Below are positions 7,335 through 14,961 of a stretch of DNA of 26,897 bases, piece after piece. The position numbers and the translations under genes are program-made. This stretch comes from an uncultured Lachnospiraceae bacterium (GTDB lineage: Bacteria > Bacillota > Clostridia > Lachnospirales > Lachnospiraceae): positions 1 to 26,897 of the forward strand of contig CABSEG010000033.1 in the NCBI GenBank assembly GCA_902476645.1, written 5' to 3'. Numbering within the stretch: the first letter of the stretch is position 1; each line of letters starts with the position of its first letter. Under the pieces are notes generated by a model. It made no database searches and was not told where the DNA came from. It was given only the letters and a program-made list of their open reading frames with translations.

Positions 7335-8021
7335 ATGAAGCGGGATGTGAGTCTGGATGAAATATCCGACGGAAGATTATATAGTTTAAATGATATGGTG
7401 AAGGCAGACTGTCATGAGTGCCGGGGATGCAGTGCCTGCTGCCATGGGATGGGAGAATCCATCATACTGGATCCTCTGGATATCAGCAGGCTTTCCTGGA
7501 ATCTGGAAACGACCTTTGAGCAGCTTTTAGAGCAGGAAAAAATAGAACTACATGTGGTGGATGGGATCATCCTGCCCAATTTGAAAATGCGGCATGATAC
7601 GGACCGGTGTGTTTTTTTGAACGGGGAGAACCGGTGTGATATTCATGCCATCCGCCCCGGAATTTGCAGATTATTTCCGTTGGGAAGATATTATGAGGAC
7701 CGTGGATTCCAATACTTTCTTCAAATCCATGAATGCCCAAATCCTTCCAGGACAAAAATCAAAGTGCGTAAATGGATCGACATGCCGGATGTAAAACGCT
7801 ATGATGCATTTGTCTGTCAGTGGCATTACTTTTTGGCAGACGTGGAAGCTTATCTGGAAGAGGTAGGAGACGATGAGGCGAAAAAGTGGAATCTGTTTCT
7901 TTTAGAAAAGTTTTATCAGATGCCCTTTGCAAAGGAGAAGGATTTTTATATCCAGTTTGAGGAACGATTGTCACTTGGAAGAAAAAAGCTGGAGGAGAGG
8001 AGGGCAGAAAGTGACGTTTAA
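7335..8021 (+). CDS. YkgJ-type cysteine-cluster protein (putative Zn/Fe-S binding)
   Basis: The 228-residue protein has the YkgJ (CxxCxxCC) cluster near the N terminus: Cys26, Cys29, Cys32, Cys35 and Cys36, read as CHECRGCSACC. Further family positions are DRCVF and RCDIHAIRPGICRLFPLG, and a later HECPNPS. By family knowledge these cysteines bind a metal, described as zinc or an iron-sulfur cluster; the biological role is not established. The C-terminal part is helical and charged, with no membrane segment. The ATG follows AAGGAGA. The 3' end overlaps the next gene (DUF2284) by 11 bases, so the two are likely made together. Function is unknown beyond metal binding. Confidence 0.85.
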   Translation: MKRDVSLDEISDGRLYSLNDMVKADCHECRGCSACCHGMGESIILDPLDISRLSWNLETTFEQLLEQEKIELHVVDGIILPNLKMRHDTDRCVFLNGENRCDIHAIRPGICRLFPLGRYYEDRGFQYFLQIHECPNPSRTKIKVRKWIDMPDVKRYDAFVCQWHYFLADVEAYLEEVGDDEAKKWNLFLLEKFYQMPFAKEKDFYIQFEERLSLGRKKLEERRAESDV

Positions 8022-8556
8022 GGAAATTGAGTCCTGGATAGCCCAGTATCCGATCTGTGAATATGGATTTTTAGAGACCTCCAGTATCTTGTTTTCAGAG
8101 CGGGTGCGCTATATCTGCGAGACAGAATGTGAACGATATGGGAAAAGCTGGTCTTGCCCGCCGGCAGTCGGCACAGTTTCTGAGTGCAGGCAAAGATGCC
8201 TTGCATACAGTCATGTTCTGGTTTTTACAACGCTTGCGCAGGTTAGCGATACAGCGCTTTTAAAAGAAACTTTGGCTACCAGGAAAGCGCATGAAGAAGT
8301 GACAAGAGCGCTGTGTAAACGGTTTCAGGAAAAAAAAGAAGATTTTCTGGCCCTTTCCAGTGAATCCTGTGAGCTTTGTCAGCAGTGTTCCTGGCCGGAA
8401 GCGCCGTGCAGCAGGCCTGATCAGATGTTGCCCTGCATAGAAAGTCATGGGATTTTAGTTACAGAATCGGCAGAGCTTTGTAAAATACATTTTTTCTATG
8501 ACAGCAATACCGTGACGTGGTTTGGCATGATCTTTTTTCATAAGAGCTCGGATTGA
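8011..8556 (+). CDS. DUF2284 predicted metal-binding protein
   Basis: The protein has 181 residues from a GTG at 8011, preceded by a strong GGAGGAGAGGAGGG tract. The frame is open further upstream to 7927, but that part overlaps the YkgJ-type gene and lacks a ribosome binding site. It is rich in cysteine: Cys36, Cys40, the SCPP motif (Cys49), Cys59 and Cys63, and then a ferredoxin-like row Cys120-x2-Cys123-x2-Cys126-x6-Cys133 with Cys142. The ETEC, SWSCPP and ESCELCQQC patterns are the DUF2284 signature. It probably carries an iron-sulfur cluster or zinc; no reaction is known to me. The 11-base overlap with the YkgJ-type gene argues for translational coupling and a shared role. Confidence 0.84.
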   Translation: MTFKEIESWIAQYPICEYGFLETSSILFSERVRYICETECERYGKSWSCPPAVGTVSECRQRCLAYSHVLVFTTLAQVSDTALLKETLATRKAHEEVTRALCKRFQEKKEDFLALSSESCELCQQCSWPEAPCSRPDQMLPCIESHGILVTESAELCKIHFFYDSNTVTWFGMIFFHKSSD

Positions 8557-8590
8557 CTCATATAGTGTGTAATAAAAAGCGAAGTCAGAT

Positions 8591-8866
8591 ATGAATGTGA
8601 AAAATCCATCTATTCTTCATAAAATGTCACAGGCAGCTCAATTGCCCAGGGATTTGGCAGATGGCGCAGTTCTCGTAAGCATCACGGGGCAGGAGGAGAT
8701 TTGTGTGGAAAACTATCGTGGAATTATAGAGTACACAGATACCTGCCTTCTGATTCAGACAAAGCATTGCAGACTTCAAATCCAGGGGCGGGGCCTTTGC
8801 ATTCATTATTACACCTGTGAGGAAATGAAAATCGTTGGTCATATCGAACAGATTCGCTATGTGTAG
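8591..8866 (+). CDS. yqfC: Sporulation protein YqfC (YabP/YqfC family)
   Basis: The 91-residue protein shows the YabP/YqfC pattern: a SITGQEEICVENYRGI segment, then ECTD-like YTDTCLLIQT, and the strand LQIQGRGLCIHYYTCEEMKIVG. The usual length is about 90-100 residues. In Bacillus, yqfC is part of the mother-cell sporulation programme and precedes yqfD, as here. The ATG has only a weak ribosome binding site, and I could not find a convincing sigma-E promoter in the 34 bases upstream, so it may be transcribed from farther upstream. YqfD starts 14 bases after its stop. Confidence 0.85.
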   Translation: MNVKNPSILHKMSQAAQLPRDLADGAVLVSITGQEEICVENYRGIIEYTDTCLLIQTKHCRLQIQGRGLCIHYYTCEEMKIVGHIEQIRYV

Positions 8867-8880
8867 TCGGAGGGATTCCT

Positions 8881-10086
8881 TTGGTTTTGCAGATGCTAAG
8901 GTATGGCCGGGGGCACGTCCGGATCCGGGTAACCGGTTCTTCCTACGAACGGTTTCTGAATATGTGCGCAAAACATGAGATTCTAATCTGGGATTTGTTG
9001 TGCGTGGGGAATTCCTATGAAATGAATATGACGATTCAGGGATTTCGCATGTTAAAGCCCATGGCCCGTAAATGTGGGGTGCACATCCGAATTTTAAAAA
9101 AACACGGACTTCCTTTTTTCCTATACCGAAACCGTCATCGAAAAATGCTGCTTGCAGGGATTGTCTGTGGCCTCTGTCTGATGTTTCTGCTTTCACGCTT
9201 TATCTGGGATATCCGTATTACCGGGAATCAGGCATTGACGGAGGATGTGCTCTTTGATTTTCTGGAACAGGAAGAAATCGGATACGGTATGCGGAAATCA
9301 AAACTGGACTGCAAGGAACTTGCGGCGGATTTGCGCAGGCAGTTTGACAATCTGATCTGGGTATCCGCCAAGATTGAGGGAACCAGATTGTTGATTGATG
9401 TACAGGAAAATACGGATTTGGTTTTGGATGAAAAGATAGACTACGGGCCGAGTGATCTGGTATCCAATGTGACGGGAACCGTGGAGCGGATTGTTACCCG
9501 ATCCGGTGTTCCAAAAGTAAAAGCTGGAGACTCTATCCAAAAAGGAGATCTGCTGGTAGAAGGACGCCTTGAAATCACGGATGACAGCGGCGAGGTGACC
9601 GGTTACCAGTATTGTGCGGCAGATGCGGATATTTATGTGAAAACCGCATATCACTATCAGGACAGCTTTCCATTGTCGCACTCGGTAAAATCTTATACCG
9701 GAGCCTGCAAAAAAGGATATTATCTGAAGATAAAGGATCAGATTTTCCGCCTTGCCAGGAAAGAAGTACCCTATCAGGAATACGATGTGGTGACAAAAGA
9801 ACATCAATGGACGTTGGGCTCTTCCTTCTCTCTGCCTATTTCCTGGGGCGTGATTGAGATGAGAGAGTACGAGACAGAGACCGCTTCCTATTCAAAAGAG
9901 GGGGCATATCGCCATGCAGAAGATCGGTTAAATAAATTTCTTTCCAAAATTCAGGAAAAAGGGGTTCAAATATTCGAAAATAATGTTACAATAGAAACAG
10001 ATTCGAAAAATTGCAGGGCAGATGGAAACATCATCCTTATTCAAAAAATCGGGAAAAGGGTAGAAAGGACGACAGACGAAATATGA
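8881..10086 (+). CDS. yqfD: Sporulation protein YqfD
   Basis: The 401-residue protein has a soluble N-terminal domain, one hydrophobic membrane span (about 88-109, MLLAGIVCGLCLMFLLSRF) and a large extracytoplasmic part that begins IRITGN. The latter includes ENTDLVL and the GTVERIVTRSGVPKVKAGD segment typical of YqfD. Together with the preceding yqfC this is secure. Its biochemical role in sporulation is poorly defined. The likely start is a TTG at 8881, six bases after a CGGAGGG site; an ATG at 8893 is possible. The stop TGA overlaps the phoH ATG in an ATGA at 10083-10086, so phoH translation is probably coupled to it. Confidence 0.9.
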   Translation: MVLQMLRYGRGHVRIRVTGSSYERFLNMCAKHEILIWDLLCVGNSYEMNMTIQGFRMLKPMARKCGVHIRILKKHGLPFFLYRNRHRKMLLAGIVCGLCLMFLLSRFIWDIRITGNQALTEDVLFDFLEQEEIGYGMRKSKLDCKELAADLRRQFDNLIWVSAKIEGTRLLIDVQENTDLVLDEKIDYGPSDLVSNVTGTVERIVTRSGVPKVKAGDSIQKGDLLVEGRLEITDDSGEVTGYQYCAADADIYVKTAYHYQDSFPLSHSVKSYTGACKKGYYLKIKDQIFRLARKEVPYQEYDVVTKEHQWTLGSSFSLPISWGVIEMREYETETASYSKEGAYRHAEDRLNKFLSKIQEKGVQIFENNVTIETDSKNCRADGNIILIQKIGKRVERTTDEI

Positions 10087-11084
10087 GTATCATCGAAACC
10101 ATCGCATCAGTTCCCGTGGAACATGAGAAAAATGTGTTTGGGCAATTTGACGAACATATCAAGAAAATTGAAAAGACATTTAATGTCACGCTGATTTCCA
10201 GGGATGGGGCACTTAAAATTATCGGTAACGAGGCATCTGCTGACAAAGCCCGCAGAGTCTTTTTACAGCTTGTGGAGCTATCCAAGAGGGGGAATGTTAT
10301 CACAGAACAGAATGTAAATTATGCAATTTCTCTGACACTGGAAAACCAGGAGGATACCCTGGTGGAAATCGACCGGGACTGTATTTGTCATACCATCAAC
10401 GGAAAGCCAATAAAGCCAAAGACTCTGGGCCAGAAAGCATACGTAGATGCCATTCGTGAGAAGATGATTGTCTTTGGCATTGGTCCTGCCGGAACTGGAA
10501 AAACCTATTTGGCTATGGCGATGGGAATTTCCGCATTCAAAAATGAAGAAGTCGGAAGAATTATCCTTACACGTCCCGCTATCGAAGCGGGAGAGAAACT
10601 GGGGTTTTTGCCTGGAGATCTGCAAAGTAAGGTGGATCCTTACCTGCGGCCTTTATATGATGCCTTGTATCAGATTATGGGGCCAGATAGTTTCCAGAAA
10701 AATATGGAAAAAGGACTGATCGAGGTGGCGCCGCTTGCTTACATGAGAGGAAGAACGCTGGATAATGCTTTCATCATTTTGGATGAGGCTCAAAATACCA
10801 CACCTGCCCAGATGAAGATGTTTCTGACCAGAATCGGATTCGGATCCAAGGTGATCATTACTGGGGATCTGACACAGAAGGATCTGCCCGCGCAAGCTTC
10901 ATCCGGTCTGGAGGTGGCTGTCAAGGTGCTAAAGAAGCTGGATGAAATTGCTTTTTGCACATTGACCAGCAAGGATGTGGTGCGCCATCCTCTGGTACAG
11001 CAGATCGTAAAGGCTTATGAGGAATACGAAAAAAAGACGGAGCGGGAACAAAAGCGTTCCAGAGGAGTAAGGAGGATGACATGA
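10083..11084 (+). CDS. phoH: PhoH family ATPase (PhoH/YlaK-type RNA-associated NTPase)
   Basis: The 333-residue protein has a small KH-like N-terminal part and a P-loop NTPase domain. Walker A is GPAGTGKT (134-141) and Walker B is IILDEAQN (231-238). Other PhoH marks are LTRPAIEAGEKLGFLPGD and the GSKVIITGDLTQKDLP segment. PhoH proteins are predicted RNA-associated ATPases/helicases. Placement next to ybeY, a ribosome-linked ribonuclease gene, is conserved and suggests a role in RNA processing. The frame is open back to 10011 inside yqfD, but the ATG at 10083 gives the normal N terminus and an ATGA overlap. The 3' end overlaps ybeY by another ATGA. Confidence 0.94.
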   Translation: MSIIETIASVPVEHEKNVFGQFDEHIKKIEKTFNVTLISRDGALKIIGNEASADKARRVFLQLVELSKRGNVITEQNVNYAISLTLENQEDTLVEIDRDCICHTINGKPIKPKTLGQKAYVDAIREKMIVFGIGPAGTGKTYLAMAMGISAFKNEEVGRIILTRPAIEAGEKLGFLPGDLQSKVDPYLRPLYDALYQIMGPDSFQKNMEKGLIEVAPLAYMRGRTLDNAFIILDEAQNTTPAQMKMFLTRIGFGSKVIITGDLTQKDLPAQASSGLEVAVKVLKKLDEIAFCTLTSKDVVRHPLVQQIVKAYEEYEKKTEREQKRSRGVRRMT

Positions 11085-11578
11085 CCCTTCTATATGAGGA
11101 TGAATACGAAAAGCCGTTGCCTTTTCAGGCAGAAGAGCTGGCCGGACGGGTAGTACAGCAGTGTCTGGACTATGAAGATTGCCCTTATGAGGCTTCCGTA
11201 AATGTTTTGTTGACGGACAACCCATCCATTCGTCAAATGAATGCGCAGTTTCGGGGTATCGACCGGGAAACGGATGTGCTTTCCTTTCCGGTTGTGGATT
11301 ATCCGACACCTGGAGATTTTTCGGAGGCGGAACGTTTTTTATCTGACAGTTTTCATCCGGAGACCGGAGAGCTTTTATTGGGTGATATTGTGATTTCCGG
11401 AGACAGAATGCTTGAGCAGGCGGAACGCTTCGGCCATTCCCCCATGCGGGAATTTGCTTTTTTGATTGCCCACAGCATGTTGCATCTGATGGGATATGAC
11501 CATATGAATCCGGATGAGGCAAGGGTAATGGAGCAAAAACAGGAGGAGATCCTGGGACAGCTAGGAATAAAACGATAG
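11081..11578 (+). CDS. ybeY: Endoribonuclease YbeY (rRNA maturation factor)
   Basis: The 165-residue protein carries the family zinc motif HSMLHLMGYDH with His131, His135 and His141, and the upstream RGIDRETDVLSFP and LLLGDIVIS segments. By family knowledge YbeY is a single-strand endoribonuclease needed for 16S rRNA 3' maturation and ribosome quality control. The ATG lies within the ATGA shared with phoH, so the two proteins are probably made in step. The residue after the first zinc-ligand His is Ser where many homologues have Gly, a mild difference. The lipoprotein gene follows 15 bases later. Confidence 0.95.
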   Translation: MTLLYEDEYEKPLPFQAEELAGRVVQQCLDYEDCPYEASVNVLLTDNPSIRQMNAQFRGIDRETDVLSFPVVDYPTPGDFSEAERFLSDSFHPETGELLLGDIVISGDRMLEQAERFGHSPMREFAFLIAHSMLHLMGYDHMNPDEARVMEQKQEEILGQLGIKR

Positions 11579-11593
11579 AAAAGAGGGTGAACT

Positions 11594-12697
11594 ATGAAAA
11601 AGATAAAAGTGGCATTGTTGCTTTGCCTGACAGCGCTTGCGCTGGGCGGATGCAAAAAAGAAAAAGCAGTGGAAACTGAGACAGCCGCTCAGACGCAGGC
11701 TGCCACCGAGGAATCGGAGACAACCCTTCAGATTGAACCGGAGACGGAAGATACGGAACACAGTTATCTCACTGGAAAAAAGGTAGATCCTTCCATTGGA
11801 CGAAAGCGGCCCATTGCGGTCATGCTGAACAATATTTCCGCCGCCTGTCCACAGGCTGGAATTGCCAAAGCCGATGTGGTCTATGAAGCTCCCGTGGAGG
11901 GAGGCATCACCAGACTTATGGGAATTTTTGAAGATTACGCAGGAATGGAAAAGATCGGTTCTGTCAGAAGCTGTCGTGACTACTACGTACGCTACGCCTT
12001 AGAGTTTGATGCAATTTATATGCATTTTGGACAGGCTGTATATGCCTTTGATCTGTTGAACAGCGAAAAGGTTAACAATATCAGTGGTTTGGAATATCAG
12101 GAAGAAGCCGGAAAGATTCAAGGATACGCAGGAGAGGACATTTTTTATCGCACTTCCGACCGCCCTTCTCCACACAATGTTTACACTTCAGAAGAAAGCA
12201 TTAAGACAGCTATAAAGCGGAAAGAGTACCGGACAGATTACGCTCCGGAATATAAGGGGCATTATAAATTTGCATCAGATGGGGAAACCGTTTCTCTGAC
12301 TGGCGGTACCGCAACTCATATAGAGCCCGGATATGAAGTAAATGAGCCGGATTTTGAATACAATGCAGAAGATCACCTGTATTACCGTTCCCAGTATGGG
12401 GACGCACAGATTGATCAGCTTACGGAAAAGCAGCTGGCTTATACAAATGTGATTTTCCAGGTATCGAAATGGGAAAATTACGATGACAATGGTTACTTAA
12501 ATATTGACACCGTATCCGGCGGCGAGGCTTATGTGTTTAGCAACGGAACCTATGTAAAAGGGACATGGAAAAAGGAAAGCGAAGACGCACCGGCCCGGTA
12601 TTACGATGGGGACGGAAAAGAGATTACGCTTAACCAGGGAAAGACCTGGGTATGTATCATACAGGATACGTATCAGGATAAGATTAGCTTCAGCTAA
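11594..12697 (+). CDS. DUF3048 (YerB-type) lipoprotein
   Basis: The 367-residue protein starts with a charged tip, a hydrophobic stretch and the lipobox LGGC (Cys20), so it is expected to be exported and lipid-anchored to the outer face of the membrane. A Thr/Glu-rich linker covers about residues 21-55. The DUF3048 domain then begins with RPIAVMLNNISAACPQAG and KADVVYEAPVEGGITRLMGIF, followed by SVRSCRDYYVRYALEFDAIY and a C-terminal half with the TNVIFQ and YVKGTW elements. The role is unknown. GAGGG before the ATG supports the start. It sits between ybeY and a MurJ-type flippase gene 26 bases downstream, which hints at an envelope role, but this is inference. Confidence 0.9.
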   Translation: MKKIKVALLLCLTALALGGCKKEKAVETETAAQTQAATEESETTLQIEPETEDTEHSYLTGKKVDPSIGRKRPIAVMLNNISAACPQAGIAKADVVYEAPVEGGITRLMGIFEDYAGMEKIGSVRSCRDYYVRYALEFDAIYMHFGQAVYAFDLLNSEKVNNISGLEYQEEAGKIQGYAGEDIFYRTSDRPSPHNVYTSEESIKTAIKRKEYRTDYAPEYKGHYKFASDGETVSLTGGTATHIEPGYEVNEPDFEYNAEDHLYYRSQYGDAQIDQLTEKQLAYTNVIFQVSKWENYDDNGYLNIDTVSGGEAYVFSNGTYVKGTWKKESEDAPARYYDGDGKEITLNQGKTWVCIIQDTYQDKISFS

Positions 12698-12723
12698 AAT
12701 ATATGGAATCTTAGAGGTGTGTT

Positions 12724-14370
12724 TTGGGAAACAAAAGCAAAAACAAAGATTACTTAGTACAGGGAACCATCCTTGTGATCGCGTCGTTTGTAGCAAGATT
12801 TATTGGAATGATCTACCGGATCCCGCTGACTCAGATTTTGGGAAATGAGGGCAACGGTTATTATTCGACCGCTCATGAGATCTATTCGATTGTATTGATG
12901 GTTTCTTCCTTCAGCATTCCCTTGGCAGTGTCAAAGCTGGTCTCGGAAAGGCTGTCCCTTGGAAAGAAAAAAAATGCAAATAGAGTGTTTATCTGCGCCA
13001 TGAAGTTTTCCTTGATTATGGGTGGCGTGATGTCTGTTGTTACCTTTGCCCTGGCAGGTGTGATAACAAAGTATATGATGAAATCCGAGATGGCGGTTTA
13101 TGCCCTGCGTGTGATGTGCCCGGCAATCTTTTTATTTGCAATAGTCGGCTGCCTAAGAGGGGTTTTCCAAGGTCATGGGAGTATGGTCCCCACAGCGGTA
13201 TCTCAGGTGTTAGAGCAGATTGTAAATGCAATTGTAGCCGTGGTCTGTGCCGGACTCATGGTAAGTTACGGCGCGAAACTGGCTGTTTCCAAAAACAATG
13301 AACTGTTAGAACCTGCGCTTGCCGCTGCAGGAGGAACCTTCGGCACAGTTGTCAGCATTGCCGTTGCGCTGTTATTTCTGCTATTTGTTTTTGTTACTTT
13401 TCAGAGAAACTTTAAAAGGCAGATGAAAAGAGACCACACGTTGAGGTTGGAATCTGACCGAAGCATTTATATGGCCTTAATCTTTACCATTCTTCCGGTG
13501 GTACTTAGCACTGTGACATATAATATCAGTACAATATTAGATCAGGGTATTTTTAACCATGTGTTAGCTGCACAGGGCTTTGAAGAGCAGCAATACGTGG
13601 CAATTTTCGGTATTTACACCGGAAAGTTTCGGGTTCTGATGAATGTTCCCCTCTCGATTGCATCTTGTCTGGCTCCTTCTGTAGTTCCAAGTCTATCTGC
13701 CGCCATGGCTGAGGGAAACTATCACGATGCCAAGACAAAGGTAAGAGACAGCACCCGCTATACTATGACGCTTACGATTCCATGCGCGGTAGGGTTGGCG
13801 ACTTTAGCCTCGCCTATTATGCAGTTGATTTTTGGAGACGGTATGTCACTGACAGAGGGAATTATGCAACATGGAGCACTGATGATTGTGCTGTTGGCTC
13901 TTTCCACTCTATCTACGGGAATTTTACAGGGATTGGGAGAATTAAAAAAACCTCTGGTGCATACGGCTATTGCGCTGGCGGCCCATGTGGTGCTGCTGGT
14001 AATCATGTTGACATACTTTGAGATGAATATTTATGCGGTTATATATTCGAATATCTTTTTTGCGCTTGTGATCTGTGTGATGAATGCTTGGTCTATCAAA
14101 AAGGTCCTTCATTACAGGCAGGAACTGGTTCGCACGTTCCTGATTCCACTGGTTTCTTCCGGGATAATGGGGCTGGTTGTTTACGGTGTATATCGTTTGT
14201 TTGCGCTGTTTGCCGGAAATGCAATCTCAACGATTCTGGCTATTTTGGTAGGAATGATTGTCTATGTGGTACTTTTAATTAAGCTTAGGGGGATTACCAA
14301 ACGAGAGATTTATCGGTTACCCAAGGGAGCGTATCTGGTGGCATTTTTAAGAAAATGTAGGATTTTATAG
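12724..14370 (+). CDS. MurJ/SpoVB-type lipid flippase (MOP superfamily)
   Basis: This 548-residue, highly hydrophobic protein has about fourteen membrane spans. Its N terminus (YLVQGTILVIASFVARFIGM then YRIPLT and GNEGNGYYSTA) is the standard start of the YtgP/SpoVB group. Members flip lipid-linked oligosaccharides such as lipid II across the membrane for peptidoglycan of the wall or spore cortex. Sequence alone does not separate a vegetative MurJ from a sporulation SpoVB. The start is a TTG at 12724 preceded by AGAGGTG. It closes the + strand block that begins with yqfC, and a strong hairpin follows eight bases after its stop. Confidence 0.9.
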   Translation: MGNKSKNKDYLVQGTILVIASFVARFIGMIYRIPLTQILGNEGNGYYSTAHEIYSIVLMVSSFSIPLAVSKLVSERLSLGKKKNANRVFICAMKFSLIMGGVMSVVTFALAGVITKYMMKSEMAVYALRVMCPAIFLFAIVGCLRGVFQGHGSMVPTAVSQVLEQIVNAIVAVVCAGLMVSYGAKLAVSKNNELLEPALAAAGGTFGTVVSIAVALLFLLFVFVTFQRNFKRQMKRDHTLRLESDRSIYMALIFTILPVVLSTVTYNISTILDQGIFNHVLAAQGFEEQQYVAIFGIYTGKFRVLMNVPLSIASCLAPSVVPSLSAAMAEGNYHDAKTKVRDSTRYTMTLTIPCAVGLATLASPIMQLIFGDGMSLTEGIMQHGALMIVLLALSTLSTGILQGLGELKKPLVHTAIALAAHVVLLVIMLTYFEMNIYAVIYSNIFFALVICVMNAWSIKKVLHYRQELVRTFLIPLVSSGIMGLVVYGVYRLFALFAGNAISTILAILVGMIVYVVLLIKLRGITKREIYRLPKGAYLVAFLRKCRIL

Positions 14371-14377
14371 ATAAAAT

Positions 14378-14412
14378 AAGAGACGGAAACTGTGAAAAAG
14401 TTTCCGTCTCTT
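14378..14412. terminator. Strong hairpin terminator between convergent genes
   Basis: AAGAGACGGAAACT (14378-14391) and AGTTTCCGTCTCTT (14399-14412) pair perfectly over 14 bases with a seven-base loop. On the minus strand the hairpin is followed by a T-rich run (complement of 14371-14379), so it fits best as the terminator of the BofC-type gene. It may also stop + strand transcripts from the flippase gene, although the + strand T-tract is short. Confidence 0.8.
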
Positions 14413-14428
14413 GCGGCTATGCTTTCTT

Positions 14429-14797
14429 CTAGCTGCTGTAGTTTTCCAAAAAACTGTAAAGTTCGTGTTCATCCCGCAATCCCTTTTTTTGACGAATCTC
14501 TTCTTGAATTTCCGGCGGCAGACTATCAATGCGTATGCTGGTGGTTTCAAATAATGTTTTTTGGTCGCTTTTATAGACTGCCACATAGCCATCCAAATCA
14601 ACCAGATAATACGAATACACTTTTTCATCCTGTTGTCCGCTTACTGTCCTGGCAGGAGCAGGTTGTGTCGCTTCTGTCATGGTCTCTGTCTGAGGGGAAG
14701 GAGACTTTTCCTTCTGAAAACTTTGGTAGCTGGCCCAATATAAAACGCAGAGCAATGCGGCGGACAGGCAAACGGCAATTCTGTATTTTTTCTTCAC
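14429..14797 (-). CDS. BofC C-terminal domain protein, membrane-anchored
   Basis: The protein has 122 residues from a GTG at 14797, with AGGAGG (14805-14810) seven bases before it. An in-frame ATG farther upstream (14878) has no such site. It has a short charged tip, one hydrophobic anchor (about 7-22), a Ser/Thr/Pro-rich linker, and a C-terminal domain. That domain carries YYLVDLDGYVAVY, then LFETTSIRIDSLPPEIQEEI, and ends LYSFLENYSS, the pattern I associate with the BofC C-terminal domain. In Bacillus, BofC is a forespore-made, intermembrane-space inhibitor of the SpoIVB protease in sigma-K control. Here the N-terminal BofC domain is absent, as is common in Clostridia. It is the only confidently real gene on this strand. 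Confidence 0.78.
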   Translation of the reverse strand: MKKKYRIAVCLSAALLCVLYWASYQSFQKEKSPSPQTETMTEATQPAPARTVSGQQDEKVYSYYLVDLDGYVAVYKSDQKTLFETTSIRIDSLPPEIQEEIRQKKGLRDEHELYSFLENYSS

Positions 14798-14818
14798 GTG
14801 CAAGCCTCCTTTTTTCCT

Positions 14819-14848
14819 TAGTATCACCTGATAGCAGTATCTTATACA
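14819..14848 (-). promoter_or_regulatory. Candidate forespore (sigma-G-like) promoter for the BofC-type gene
   Basis: On the minus strand TGTATA (14848-14843) and GATACTA (14825-14819) are 17 bases apart. This resembles the forespore sigma-G pattern (GnATA, then CATnnTA), with G instead of C at the first -10 position. The expected transcript would begin about 14812, just before the AGGAGG site, leaving a very short leader. Confidence 0.38.
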
Positions 14849-14891
14849 CAAAACCGGGGAAGTTTCGAACTCCTTCACTGTGAAAAAAACA

Positions 14892-14921
14892 TTAGACCTT
14901 TTCAGGGAAATAGTGTAAAAT
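14892..14921 (+). promoter_or_regulatory. Probable sigma-A-type promoter for the proB operon
   Basis: TTAGAC (14892-14897) and TAAAAT (14916-14921) are separated by 18 bases, about 40 bases before the proB ATG. Each box departs from consensus at one position, and the location between divergent genes fits. I see no leader peptide or riboswitch-like fold in the short leader. Confidence 0.5.
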
Positions 14922-14961
14922 AGCCATGTAATCGGCGCAGGATCGATTTTAGGAGGGAAAC

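Noticed and set aside
8553..8590. A sigma-A or sigma-E promoter before yqfC
   Set aside because: TTGACT (8553-8558) and TCATATA (8558-8564) are present, but no -10 box of either type lies at an acceptable distance.
8627..9196. A 189-residue minus-strand frame opposite yqfC and yqfD
   Set aside because: Overlaps two genes with clear sporulation signatures and shows no ribosome binding site or motif.
10929..11522. A 197-residue minus-strand frame opposite phoH and ybeY
   Set aside because: Antisense to two secure genes; Pro/His-rich shadow composition.
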